This document shows positions 22,267-29,914 of a stretch of DNA of 35,990 bases, in pieces. The position numbers and the translations under genes were made by a program. Source of the stretch: Nanobdellota archaeon (GTDB lineage Archaea > Nanobdellota > Nanobdellia > Woesearchaeales > B3-WOES); NCBI GenBank assembly GCA_023131705.1, contig JAGLZG010000078.1, positions 1-35,990 of the forward strand, read 5' to 3'. Position 1 is the stretch's first letter; every line of letters begins with the position of its first letter. The notes under the pieces are model-generated. The model saw only the letters and a list, made by a program, of their open reading frames with translations, had not been told where the DNA came from and did no database searches.

Positions 22267-22571
22267 GAGAGCTGAATATCAAGATAACTTGTGGAGACCA
22301 TGATCCTGAGAAGGTCAACTATGATCAGGCAGCGATCACAGGGAATGAGAGATTTTATCTCTATGAGATACCAATCATCTTGACCAGATTCCTCTGTTCC
22401 CTGCTCTTGGAGGCTGATGTGCATGGGATCAGGCATGATCAGCTGTTGAGGGATGTTGAAGAGATTCCTCATGATTGTGGCACTTGTGCTGCATCAGTTG
22501 AAGAGTGTCCTCACTCTGCTGATGGAGGAGTTGATGGTGGGACTGAATGCACTTCATGGAAACCAGCATGA
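22263..22571 (+). CDS. Hypothetical protein with Cys/His end (102 aa)
   Basis: Starts in an ATGA overlap and follows CAGGAGGAAAAA. The first part is alpha/beta (RELNIKITCGDHDPEKVNYD, YEIPIILTRFLCSLLLEADV); the C-terminus (PHDCGTCAASVEECPHSADG) has a CxxC plus further Cys and His, a likely zinc site. Not recognised. The stop overlaps another micro-ORF. Confidence 0.6.
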   Translation: MRELNIKITCGDHDPEKVNYDQAAITGNERFYLYEIPIILTRFLCSLLLEADVHGIRHDQLLRDVEEIPHDCGTCAASVEECPHSADGGVDGGTECTSWKPA

Positions 22572-22651
22572 TTGATCCAACATCATTCTGTTATGGATTG
22601 TATGTTGGGGTTGTCATAATGTTGTTTCTCTGGCTTGTTGTTAAATATTAA
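22568..22651 (+). CDS. 27-residue membrane microprotein
   Basis: ATG 22568 overlaps the preceding TGA. The product is a short polar start followed by one hydrophobic span (YGLYVGVVIMLFLWLVVKY). It resembles the other tiny membrane proteins at 18993 and 19129. The ribosome site is weak, so translation would depend on coupling. Confidence 0.4.
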   Translation: MIDPTSFCYGLYVGVVIMLFLWLVVKY

Positions 22652-22670
22652 ACGTTAACAAAGGGGAGAG

Positions 22671-23213
22671 ATGAAACTGGCAGAATACAATAAAATCAAA
22701 AAGGATGTCATTGACAAGGGATATATCAAGGATATCCAGTGGGCTCAAAACATAAAGCCTCCAACTGCTGCTGCTGAATTCTGCATTGAATACATTCATG
22801 TTGTGATCAACAGTGGCATGAAAAATCAGATTGCAAATGAGATTTTCAAAAGAGTGATTCAGGCAATTCATCAGGGAGTTGACATTGCAAGAGTCTTCAA
22901 TCACACAGGGAAAGTCAATGCAATCAAATCTGTCTGGATAAAGAGACATAAAATCTGGGAGGAATATCAAAAGACAGACCTCAAATTGAGTTATCTTCAG
23001 ACTCTTCCATATATCGGCAACATAACCAAGTATCATCTGGCAAGGAATCTGGGGACTGATTGCTGCAAGCCAGACAGACATCTGATGAGGATTGCAGCAA
23101 AGTATCACTCAACTCCAGAAGAGCTTTGCGGCGAGTTGTCTGAAAAGTCAGGAGACAGGATTGGAGTTGTTGATGTTGTATTGTGGAGAGCTGGAAATCT
23201 GAAATTGATATAA
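22671..23213 (+). CDS. HhH-GPD DNA glycosylase-like protein
   Basis: A 180-residue, mainly helical protein with a helix-hairpin-helix (about 108-128: LSYLQTLPYIGNITKYHLAR) and, after a short spacer, KPDRHLMRIAA with Asp135 at the place of the catalytic Asp of the endonuclease III/MutY/AlkA superfamily. The Lys of bifunctional enzymes in the LPGVGxKTA motif is replaced by Ile, so a monofunctional base excision activity would be expected. C-terminal VVDVVLWRAGNL also fits phage members of this group. No Fe-S cluster Cys set is present. ATG 22671 follows TTAACAAAGGGGAG. It may remove damaged or modified bases; substrate unknown. Confidence 0.75.
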   Translation: MKLAEYNKIKKDVIDKGYIKDIQWAQNIKPPTAAAEFCIEYIHVVINSGMKNQIANEIFKRVIQAIHQGVDIARVFNHTGKVNAIKSVWIKRHKIWEEYQKTDLKLSYLQTLPYIGNITKYHLARNLGTDCCKPDRHLMRIAAKYHSTPEELCGELSEKSGDRIGVVDVVLWRAGNLKLI

Positions 23214-23234
23214 TCTTAACAAAGGGGAGCAATT

Positions 23235-23813
23235 ATGAATCTAAAGGAAATTGTCCAGCAGTTGGAAGACTGTGAATTCACTTGTCAGGGAGGCAGCATC
23301 ACAGAGAATGCTGCCTTTGATGAATTGAAAAAAGCAGCTGAGACATCATGCCTGATTGATATCCAGTGGCTGGAGCACACAAAGGATGATGTCCTTGCAA
23401 GGATAGGGGTCAGGGATCAGGAGCGAGCTGCTGAGGATAAGATGTATAATACAGGAGCATATAATTTTTATTTCGAGCTTCTGAAGCTGGTCAGGAGGGA
23501 GATTGAGGGGAATCCTCATGATGAAGCTGTCTCCAGATCATTCAAGGCATCATCAGCCTTTGCAATCATCCAGAGTGCTCATGACAAGGCTCTGAAGAAT
23601 TTTCCTGAATTCCCAGCTGATCCTATTCATGCAGCATCCATTCTGGCTGAGGAAGCTGGAGAGGTCTGCAAGGCTGCAAATCAGATCACATATGAAGATG
23701 GACTATATACAGACCTCATGAAAGAGGCAGCTCACACTGGAGCAATGGCAGCCAGAATCCTGACTCACATTCTGGATATGCAGGAGAATCCCTCTTCCCA
23801 GCTGAGAGGATAA
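23235..23813 (+). CDS. MazG-like protein with extra N-terminal domain
   Basis: A 192-residue protein. The C-terminal part (about 115-185: FPADPIHAASILAEEAGEVC, then DLMKEAAHTGAMAARILTHI) carries the MazG-like EExxE pattern plus a second helix with an acidic/His site, as in nucleotide pyrophosphohydrolases that clean nucleotide pools or lower alarmone levels. The first ~110 residues are a separate helical region (LEDCEFTCQGGSITENAAFD, ERAAEDKMYNTGAYNFYFEL) not recognised. Start ATG follows TCTTAACAAAGGGGAG. The following gene begins right after the TAA. Confidence 0.7.
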   Translation: MNLKEIVQQLEDCEFTCQGGSITENAAFDELKKAAETSCLIDIQWLEHTKDDVLARIGVRDQERAAEDKMYNTGAYNFYFELLKLVRREIEGNPHDEAVSRSFKASSAFAIIQSAHDKALKNFPEFPADPIHAASILAEEAGEVCKAANQITYEDGLYTDLMKEAAHTGAMAARILTHILDMQENPSSQLRG

Positions 23814-24059
23814 ATGAGAGAGCTGATCTTCAGAATCAGAGATGGATTCAGGAGTCTGATCCATCTCTATTTTTTGGGACAGGCTCAGAAGAGTCTGGAG
23901 ATCATGGATGGACATCTGGAATTCCAGTGTCAATATGGTCTGTATCCAAAGAATTCACTCATTGCAGCTCAACTGAATCTGCTGCTTGTATGGATTGACT
24001 TCATGATTCAGATTGCAACTGTATTCTACAACGTCAAGAACGTCAAGGAGGAGTCATGA
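23814..24059 (+). CDS. Hypothetical protein (81 aa)
   Basis: The ATG directly follows the TAA of the MazG-like gene, with the ribosome site inside that gene's end (GAGAGGATAA). The product is helical with hydrophobic stretches (RIRDGFRSLIHLYFLGQAQK, LNLLLVWIDFMIQIATVFYN), perhaps membrane-associated near the C-terminus. Not recognised. Confidence 0.55.
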   Translation: MRELIFRIRDGFRSLIHLYFLGQAQKSLEIMDGHLEFQCQYGLYPKNSLIAAQLNLLLVWIDFMIQIATVFYNVKNVKEES

Positions 24060-24286
24060 TGAAAAAAGGACAATCAACTGCATCTCTTGGAATGGTCAAT
24101 GATTTCACTGGTAAAGAGAGAGACTATGGATTGGCAACAGTGATTGACATTGAAGGAAAATATGTCAAAGTGAAAGCAGTGCCAAAATTAGGAAAAAAAT
24201 TCAAGACATTCTGGCTGATGATCACTCCAGAGATTGAGGAGAAATTTGAAGCAGGAGGAATTAATGTTGAGGGAGGAGGATGCTGA
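24056..24286 (+). CDS. Small beta-rich hypothetical protein (76 aa)
   Basis: ATG 24056 overlaps the upstream TGA; a second ATG at 24059 is equally possible. CAAGGAGGAGTC gives a strong ribosome site. The product (TGKERDYGLATVIDIEGKYV then KVKAVPKLGKKFKTFWLMIT) suggests a small beta barrel. Not recognised. Confidence 0.55.
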   Translation: MMKKGQSTASLGMVNDFTGKERDYGLATVIDIEGKYVKVKAVPKLGKKFKTFWLMITPEIEEKFEAGGINVEGGGC

Positions 24287-24287
24287 T

Positions 24288-24539
24288 ATGGGAAGGATTG
24301 AAATCACAGGAAGACAGCTCCTTGAGCTCTGCATTCAGGGACTCAAGAATAGAAGAGTCAAGCAGACACTGGAGTTGATGAGGGATGCCTTGAAGCAAGC
24401 TGATGAAGACATGGAGATATTTATTGATAAAAGACAGAAGCTCTCAGGGAATGTCCTTGCATGGCTGGGAGTCAACAGAGACAAGCTGCCAGCTGAGGCA
24501 GTTGACAGACTGCAAAACATCTGCAATAAAGGAGATTGA
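24288..24539 (+). CDS. Small helical hypothetical protein (83 aa)
   Basis: ATG 24288 follows GAGGGAGGAGGATGCTGAT. A longer frame from 24234 overlaps the previous gene without a site, so the short form is preferred. The product (RIEITGRQLLELCIQGLKNR, MEIFIDKRQKLSGNVLAWLG) is helical. Function unknown. Confidence 0.6.
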   Translation: MGRIEITGRQLLELCIQGLKNRRVKQTLELMRDALKQADEDMEIFIDKRQKLSGNVLAWLGVNRDKLPAEAVDRLQNICNKGD

Positions 24540-24540
24540 T

Positions 24541-24777
24541 ATGCCAGATATAAAAGAGAATCTGAGGACAATGCTTATTGACAACATAACAAAGACTTTT
24601 AAAGACACTCATCTCAAAATAGAGGTCAAGGATGGATTCCTGACAATTGACATTGTTGATTCAGAAGATAAGGAGCTCTTCTTGATGGACAAGGCAAGGC
24701 TGCCTCATATCAGGAAAGCATTTCAATTCAGATATAAAAGTCCAATAGTCATGAATGTTGATATATCTACAAATTGA
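24541..24777 (+). CDS. Hypothetical protein (78 aa)
   Basis: ATG 24541 follows AAAGGAGATTGAT. The product begins MPDIKENLRTMLIDNITKTF and continues with LKIEVKDGFLTIDIVDSEDK, a helix followed by beta strands. It is small, well spaced and in phage codon style; not recognised. Confidence 0.6.
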   Translation: MPDIKENLRTMLIDNITKTFKDTHLKIEVKDGFLTIDIVDSEDKELFLMDKARLPHIRKAFQFRYKSPIVMNVDISTN

Positions 24778-24788
24778 GGAGATTGACA

Positions 24789-25004
24789 ATGGCAAATATT
24801 AAAACAACAGTGACATTCATATCCTTCCAGATTCAGGAGACTCAGACAATTGCAACTATTCAATATAAGATTGAGCCAGAGGAGGGGGCTGTCTGGGGAG
24901 GAGGGAAGAGAATGAAATCTTTTCCTCCTGAGAAGTCTGTTGTTGATATCATGCTGGAGGAGATTCCTTCTTATAACTTTATGCAATGGGAGAGGGCTGA
25001 ATGA
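24789..25004 (+). CDS. Hypothetical protein (71 aa)
   Basis: ATG 24789 has GAGGAGATTGACA upstream; an in-frame TTG at 24774 overlaps the previous stop. The product (NIKTTVTFISFQIQETQTIA then YKIEPEEGAVWGGGKRMKSF) is beta-rich with a Gly-rich turn. Its end overlaps the nuclease gene (ATGA). No family recognised. Confidence 0.55.
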   Translation: MANIKTTVTFISFQIQETQTIATIQYKIEPEEGAVWGGGKRMKSFPPEKSVVDIMLEEIPSYNFMQWERAE

Positions 25005-25474
25005 AGCATAGTGAATTGGTGCAAATTGCTGCAAAGTGGATGAGAGGAAAATATCTGATTGTGATCACTGAAATGGCAAGCGGAGCAGGAGAGGAAGCTG
25101 ATGTCATTGGATTCAATGGATATAACAGCACTCTCATTGAATGCAAAGCATCTATCATGGATTTTAATACTGACAAATACAAATCTTACAGAAGATATCC
25201 AGAGTCAGGCATGGGAAGTCAAAGATATTACTTTACAATTGGAAAGCTCTTGCATCCACAGAATCTCCCTGAAGGCTGGGGACTTCTTGAATTGCATGGG
25301 AAAAGAGTGTATAATATACGTAATTCTGTGAATTTTAAAAAAGATTACAGGAAAGAGTTGTCTCTGTTGACAAGCGCAATCAGAAGGATAGGAAAAACAG
25401 CTCCCAAAGGAATTAGTGTCAGATGTTATCCATACAAGACAAAGAACAGAGCATCTATACATATTGATATTTAA
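25001..25474 (+). CDS. PD-(D/E)XK nuclease-like protein (MmcB/VRR-NUC-like)
   Basis: A 157-residue protein with a restriction-endonuclease-like core: GEEADVIGFNGYNSTLIECK, giving Asp34 followed by Glu47-x-Lys49, the acidic-acidic-Lys arrangement of this superfamily. An upstream Glu24 fits the first active-site position. The next segment (DFNTDKYKSYRRYPESGMGS) and the QRYYFT strand resemble small repair-type nucleases of phages. It may cut or trim DNA in repair or recombination. The ATGA overlap links it to the preceding small gene; tandem repeats follow its stop. Confidence 0.7.
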   Translation: MKHSELVQIAAKWMRGKYLIVITEMASGAGEEADVIGFNGYNSTLIECKASIMDFNTDKYKSYRRYPESGMGSQRYYFTIGKLLHPQNLPEGWGLLELHGKRVYNIRNSVNFKKDYRKELSLLTSAIRRIGKTAPKGISVRCYPYKTKNRASIHIDI

Positions 25475-25516
25475 AGATACAACCTCACAGATACAACCTC
25501 AAGAAAACAACCTCAC
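25475..25516 (+). repeat. Three tandem 14-bp repeats upstream of small terminase
   Basis: AGATACAACCTCAC (25475-25488), AGATACAACCTCAA (25489-25502) and GAAAACAACCTCAC (25503-25516) lie head to tail in the non-coding gap between the nuclease and small terminase genes. A near-copy (AGAATACAACCTCAC) lies at 33332-33346. Candidate binding sites for a regulator or for terminase. Confidence 0.8.
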
Positions 25517-25522
25517 TTGACA

Positions 25523-25542
25523 GAGGCTCTGAAAAGAGCTTC
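25523..25542 (+). promoter_or_regulatory. Hairpin with GAAA loop before small terminase
   Basis: GAGGCTCT pairs with AGAGCTTC (8 bp, one G-U) around a GAAA tetraloop. It follows a TTGACA at 25517-25522 that has no -10 at proper spacing. It may be an RNA leader structure or part of a packaging site. Confidence 0.45.
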
Positions 25543-25571
25543 ATCCTCTCATATTATATCAGGACTCAAAA

Positions 25572-26093
25572 ATGGCTCTTGAAAAGAAGGTTATTGATGC
25601 AGACTTCCTCCTGCTGTTGGAGGACACTGTTGCTGCTGGAGCAGATTCAAATCATAAGATTGCAGAAGCTCTGGATTGGGCTGATTCAACATGGAAAAAT
25701 TATAGATATGGAAGAGGCAAAAAGAAACATTATGCCAAATTCAAGCAACCAATTGAAACTGCCATAAAAAAAGGAATTGCCAGACGCAAGGACACAATCC
25801 TCAGAATTGCTGAAGATGCAATAGTCAAGCAATTGCAAGGATGGGAATATGATGAGGTCACAACCACTGAAAAGAATATCCCTGTTGGAAGATTCAAGAA
25901 TGGGAAAATCATCTGGGGGACAGAGATATCAAGGAAGGTTGTCACAAAGAGAGTCCTCCCCAATGCCATGATCACTATTTTTTCAGCTGTGAATTGTGGA
26001 GATGGAAAGTGGATGAGCATCAACAATCCTCCAGCTGCTGGAGACAGTGACAGAGAAGGAATCCTCAAGAACATTGACAAGATGCTGGAATAA
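25572..26093 (+). CDS. Terminase small subunit-like protein
   Basis: A 173-residue protein immediately before the large terminase gene. The N-terminal region (SNHKIAEALDWADSTWKNYR) looks like a helix-turn-helix used by small terminases to bind packaging sites; a basic segment follows, then KDTILRIAEDAIVKQLQGWE and a C-terminal region with AMITIFSAVNCGDGKWM, close to HI1409-type small subunits. Start ATG 25572 has only a weak site (ATCAGGACTC). The tandem 14-bp repeats just upstream are possible recognition sites. Confidence 0.75.
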   Translation: MALEKKVIDADFLLLLEDTVAAGADSNHKIAEALDWADSTWKNYRYGRGKKKHYAKFKQPIETAIKKGIARRKDTILRIAEDAIVKQLQGWEYDEVTTTEKNIPVGRFKNGKIIWGTEISRKVVTKRVLPNAMITIFSAVNCGDGKWMSINNPPAAGDSDREGILKNIDKMLE

Positions 26094-26099
26094 TGTCAA

Positions 26100-27317
26100 A
26101 TGAAGCTATTTAATAAACAAAAAGTAAGCATCCTCAAGTCCAACAAGAGGATCAACATCTGGGAGGGATCGGTCTCTTCAGGGAAGACCATTGCATCCAT
26201 AGTCAGATGGATTCAATATATTGGCAATGCTCCAACTGGCAATCTCATCATGACAGGCAAGACAGACAGGGCTCTCAGGAGGAATGTTATTGACATCATG
26301 CAGCTCCTGATTGGAAATGATATGCAATACTTCTCAGGGAAGGGAGAGATTGATCTCTGGGGCAGAAAAATATTCACCTATGGAGCAAATGATGAGAGAG
26401 CTGAAGGGAAGATCAGGGGACTGACAGCTGCTGGATCATACTGTGATGAGATCACGCTCTATCCTGAATCATTCTGGAAGATGCTCCTCTCAAGAAATAG
26501 AGTTGGAGGAGCAAAGATATTTGGCACAACCAACACTGACAATCCTCTTCACTGGCTCAAAGTTGACTTTCTTGACAGAATAAAAGAACTGAGTCTGGCA
26601 AGTTTTCACTTCGGTCTGGAAGACAACATCTTTCTTCCAGCAGATTACATTGAGAACATCAAAAAAGAATATACAGGTCTCTGGTTCATGAGATTTATTC
26701 TGGGACTCTGGGTTGCTGCTGAGGGAGCAATATATGATTTCTTTGATGAGGACATTCACACAATCAAGCAAGCTCCAGAGGCAGATTATTATGTTGTTGG
26801 AGTGGACTATGGAACACAGAATCCCTGTGTCTTCCTGCTCTTTGGAGTAAAGAACAGACCGACTCATGGACAGCCTAAAATCTGGTGTGAGAAAGAGTAT
26901 TATTATCATGGAAAGAAGGCTCAGAAGCAGAAAACAGATTCCCAATATGCAAGAGACTTCAAGAACTTTCTGGGAGATATTAAACCGAGAGCCATATACA
27001 TTGATCCCTCTGCAACTTCTTTTATTGCACAATTAAAATCAAAGAGTATATTTAATATTAAGACGGCAGATAATGATGTTGACAATGGGTTGAGACTTCA
27101 GGCAACAATGCTCCAGAAAAGATCATATAAAATATGCCAGTCCTGTCCCATGACAATCAAGGAGTATTATGGATACATCTGGGATCAGAAAGCCTCACTC
27201 AGAGGACTTGACAAGCCCAAAAAAGAGAATGATCACACAAAGGATGCTGAGAGATATGCTCTGTATACTAAATTTGGAGGGAAAGTTCTTGATTATACAA
27301 AACTATTAACTTTATAA
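26100..27317 (+). CDS. Terminase large subunit
   Basis: A 405-residue packaging motor. The ATPase half has Walker A EGSVSSGKT (residues 22-30) and Walker B-like SYCDEI (Asp116, Glu117), with RGLTAAGS before it and FGTTNTDNP after it. The nuclease half begins at VVGVDYGTQNP (Asp236) and contains IYIDPSATSF with a further Asp and a late NDHTKDAERYALY. The domain order and length fit phage terminases of the PBSX/HI1409 kind (Terminase_3-like). It cuts concatemers and drives DNA into proheads through the portal, whose gene follows. Start ATG lies seven bases after the small subunit stop; the ribosome site is poor, suggesting coupling. Confidence 0.93.
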   Translation: MKLFNKQKVSILKSNKRINIWEGSVSSGKTIASIVRWIQYIGNAPTGNLIMTGKTDRALRRNVIDIMQLLIGNDMQYFSGKGEIDLWGRKIFTYGANDERAEGKIRGLTAAGSYCDEITLYPESFWKMLLSRNRVGGAKIFGTTNTDNPLHWLKVDFLDRIKELSLASFHFGLEDNIFLPADYIENIKKEYTGLWFMRFILGLWVAAEGAIYDFFDEDIHTIKQAPEADYYVVGVDYGTQNPCVFLLFGVKNRPTHGQPKIWCEKEYYYHGKKAQKQKTDSQYARDFKNFLGDIKPRAIYIDPSATSFIAQLKSKSIFNIKTADNDVDNGLRLQATMLQKRSYKICQSCPMTIKEYYGYIWDQKASLRGLDKPKKENDHTKDAERYALYTKFGGKVLDYTKLLTL

Positions 27318-27328
27318 AGGAGAATTGC

Positions 27329-28621
27329 ATGGCTGAAAAGAAGGGAATCAAAAAATTTGTTTCTGATGGATGGATCAATCTCCTCACTGGTCTTGGTATC
27401 ATGAACAAGGACAGCAGGGTATCAACAACCTTTGGAGCTGCCATGACCTTGACAGAGTCAATGCTCAATCAGATGTATAGAGGAGATGGATTTGCAAGGA
27501 GGGTTATTGATCTGGTTGCAAATGAAATGGTCAGGAAGTGGATCAAAATTGAGGGAGATGCTGAAGGAAGGCTCCTGAAAAAGCTCAAGGACTTGAAAGC
27601 AAAGAAGATGTTCAGGAAGGCTCTCAAATGGAATAGGCTGCATGGAGGAGCTCTGATTGTTATGGGAATTGATGATGGAAGACCTATGGAAGAGGAGCTC
27701 TATGAGGATGGAATCAGAGACATCCACTATCTGAAAGTATATGACAGATGGAGATGCAACATCATCAAGAGATACACTGATCCAGAAAAAAACAATTATA
27801 GAGAGCCAGAGCAATATATGATCAGCACTCACACTGGAGCAGCCTTCACAATCCATGAGAGCAGAGTGTTGAGATTTGATGGAGCTGAGACTCCAGACTT
27901 GATTCTTGCAAGGAATAACGGCTGGCATGATTCAGAGCTTCAAGCTCCATATTCAGCTCTGAGGTCTCTGGGAAATGTATATGGCAGTGCTGAATCAATC
28001 ATCAGCTTTTTTGAGACTGGCATCCTATCAATACAAGGACTCTCTGAGATGATTGCATCAGGAGAGGAAGAGCACATCAAGACAAGGCTGGAGCTGTTGA
28101 ACCTGTCCAAGAGTGTGATCAATACTATCCTCATTGACTCAGAGGAAAAATTTGAGAAAAAGTCTTCCTCTGTCAGAGGACTTCCTGATCTGATAAATAA
28201 ATTCACAGAGGCATTGAGTGCATCAACAGGACTCCCAATTTCCCTGCTGATGGGAAGAGCTCCAGCTGGACTGAATGCAACTGGAGAGGGAGACAAGATC
28301 AATTTTTATGATAACATTTCCTCTGAGCAGGAAGAGAAGATGTATGATCAGCTGATCAGGCTTTGTCAAATAATCATGATGGGATCACAGACTGACTTCA
28401 AGGGAAAAGAGCTTGAGGAATGGGATGTGATATTCAATCCTCTCTGGCAGCTCACAGAGAAGGAAGAGGCAGAGCTCAGGAAGATCATTGCTGAAAAGGA
28501 TGAGATTGAAATCAACTCCAATATTGTTGAGCCAGAGGAAGTCAGAGAGTCCAGATATGGAGGCAATAAATACAGCATTGAGACTGAGATCAAAGAGGAA
28601 GGCGAAAGAGAAGAGGACTGA
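27329..28621 (+). CDS. Portal protein, DUF1073/HI1409-like
   Basis: A 430-residue protein with DUF1073 portal landmarks: GDGFARRVIDLVANEMVRKW near residue 50, LKWNRLHGGALIVMGIDDGR, YLKVYDRWRC, FTIHESRVLRFDG, GSAESIISFF and LPISLLMGRAPAGLNATGEG followed by YDNISSEQEEKMYDQ. Portals form the dodecameric vertex through which DNA enters. The position after large terminase and before an Mu F-like protein matches the usual packaging-head order. Start ATG follows TAAAGGAG. The C-terminus is Glu-rich. Confidence 0.9.
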   Translation: MAEKKGIKKFVSDGWINLLTGLGIMNKDSRVSTTFGAAMTLTESMLNQMYRGDGFARRVIDLVANEMVRKWIKIEGDAEGRLLKKLKDLKAKKMFRKALKWNRLHGGALIVMGIDDGRPMEEELYEDGIRDIHYLKVYDRWRCNIIKRYTDPEKNNYREPEQYMISTHTGAAFTIHESRVLRFDGAETPDLILARNNGWHDSELQAPYSALRSLGNVYGSAESIISFFETGILSIQGLSEMIASGEEEHIKTRLELLNLSKSVINTILIDSEEKFEKKSSSVRGLPDLINKFTEALSASTGLPISLLMGRAPAGLNATGEGDKINFYDNISSEQEEKMYDQLIRLCQIIMMGSQTDFKGKELEEWDVIFNPLWQLTEKEEAELRKIIAEKDEIEINSNIVEPEEVRESRYGGNKYSIETEIKEEGEREED

Positions 28622-28623
28622 TC

Positions 28624-29568
28624 ATGGCAAAAAGGATCATAGTCAATGAGGGTGTGAGGAATGCCATGAAGCAAGCAGGGAAGAGGAAGATTGGCAAGCC
28701 TCCAAAGATGCTCCATCCCAGCTCTATTGAGAGGACATACTTCAAATATCTGGCATCACTTGTCAGGGAATGGAGAGGATTGGCTGAGGAGATGATCTCC
28801 CCTCATCTGGAGTCATTGGTTGCTGAGGCTGATATGCTGAGAGGAGATCAGCTCAAGCTTGATGGATGGGGTGAGAATGCAACTCAGATAATCAATGATA
28901 TGCAAATCAAGGTCAATCAGACTCTCAAGGGATTCAGGGATGTTGCTGGAAATATTGGACAGAGGACAGCGAATTGGCATGACAAGGAATGGAGAAAGTT
29001 CCTAAAGTCAACTGTTGGAGTCCCTCTCCTGCCAAGAGAGTTTTGGCTGGGAGATATGGTCTCATCCTTCACAGAGCAGAATTCAGCCTTGATCAAGAAT
29101 GCAGCTCAGTCAGTCCATGATGATATTCAGGGAATTGTCCAGAGGGGAGTTGCCAGTGGAGCAAGGCATGAAAAGATCAGAGGTCAAATTTTCGGGACAA
29201 AGCTGAAAAGGGGAATCTTCAGGAAGCTGATCACCAGAGTCAAGCTTATTGCAAGGGATCAGGTCTCAAAGCTGAATGGAGACCTCAATCAGCAGAGACA
29301 GAATGATCTGGGAGTCAGGAGATACAGATGGAGGACATCCAGAGATGAGAGAGTCAGAGAGAATCATGTTGTCAAGGAAGGCAACATATACAGCTGGGAC
29401 AAGCCTCCTCCAGACACTGGACATCCTTCTGAAGACCCCCAATGCAGATGTTATGCTGAGGCAGTGATCTCTGATATTGTTGGAGAGGAATTTGCAGAGC
29501 CTAAAGAGCTTGAGAAGGGATGGAAAAAAAGAGCTCTGGCAGACATCAAAGCAAAGAGGAAAAAATGA
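28624..29568 (+). CDS. Head morphogenesis protein, SPP1 gp7/Mu F-like
   Basis: A 314-residue protein with the signature of the family near its end: TRVKLIARDQVSKLNGDLNQ, then RWRTSRDERVRENHVVKEGN and SWDKPPPDTGHPSEDPQCRC followed by YAEAV. The His and Cys residues in that region are typical of minor head proteins that are incorporated near the portal and can be ejected. A start ATG lies two bases after the portal stop with GAAGAGGACTGATC as site. It ends in an ATGA overlap with a tiny frame. Confidence 0.88.
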   Translation: MAKRIIVNEGVRNAMKQAGKRKIGKPPKMLHPSSIERTYFKYLASLVREWRGLAEEMISPHLESLVAEADMLRGDQLKLDGWGENATQIINDMQIKVNQTLKGFRDVAGNIGQRTANWHDKEWRKFLKSTVGVPLLPREFWLGDMVSSFTEQNSALIKNAAQSVHDDIQGIVQRGVASGARHEKIRGQIFGTKLKRGIFRKLITRVKLIARDQVSKLNGDLNQQRQNDLGVRRYRWRTSRDERVRENHVVKEGNIYSWDKPPPDTGHPSEDPQCRCYAEAVISDIVGEEFAEPKELEKGWKKRALADIKAKRKK

Positions 29569-29648
29569 CAGGGATTCACAGGCATCAGACTCCATTTGCT
29601 GGAGATCATGGGATCAGATTTGAACAGAAGGAATTTGTCAGATCATGA
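29565..29648 (+). CDS. 27-residue microprotein in head operon
   Basis: ATG 29565 overlaps the TGA of the head morphogenesis gene, and its own TGA overlaps the next ATG at 29645. The product (TGIHRHQTPFAGDHGIRFEQ then KEFVRS) is polar. AGAGGAAAAA precedes it. The double overlap suggests it is translated, perhaps as a linker for coupling. Confidence 0.4.
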   Translation: MTGIHRHQTPFAGDHGIRFEQKEFVRS

Positions 29649-29851
29649 TGAATCAAAAGACTCAGACATCAATCACTGAATTGATCAAGTCTCTGACTCA
29701 ATATCTTGCTGATTATTTATCCAGAAAATTTACAGGGAATATTGTGGTCACTATAAACTGTAAGGATGGAGGAATTGCAAGCACTTCAGTCAATATCAAT
29801 CATGATTTGCCCATCATAAAAAACGAGAATAAGGCAAGCCCCAAAACTTGA
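29645..29851 (+). CDS. Small hypothetical protein (68 aa)
   Basis: ATG 29645 overlaps the preceding TGA; a second ATG follows at 29648. The product has a helical start (TQTSITELIKSLTQYLADYL) and a beta-rich second half (GNIVVTINCKDGGIASTSVN). The ribosome site is weak (AAGGAATTTG, far upstream). It is the last gene before a promoter-terminator region. Not recognised. Confidence 0.5.
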   Translation: MMNQKTQTSITELIKSLTQYLADYLSRKFTGNIVVTINCKDGGIASTSVNINHDLPIIKNENKASPKT

Positions 29852-29879
29852 GCTCCTGTCAACTGCCTAAAAAAAGTTG

Positions 29880-29908
29880 TTGCAATTTCCTGATTTTTTA
29901 ACTATTAT
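29880..29908 (+). promoter_or_regulatory. Promoter, TTGCAA-17-TATTAT
   Basis: TTGCAA at 29880-29885 and TATTAT at 29903-29908 with 17 bases between. A reverse copy of the recurrent motif (TTGAGGTTGT, 29914-29923) overlaps the predicted start point near 29915. Confidence 0.55.
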
Positions 29909-29914
29909 TAAGAT

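Noticed and set aside
21924-22472. 182-codon minus-strand frame
   Set aside because: Overlaps four coupled + strand genes; its Leu/Phe/Ile-rich text is typical of an antisense shadow.
25517-25557. TTGACA at 25517 as a terminase promoter
   Set aside because: The first plausible -10 (TATTAT at 25552) is 29 bases away, too far for a sigma-70 promoter; kept only as part of the repeat/hairpin region.
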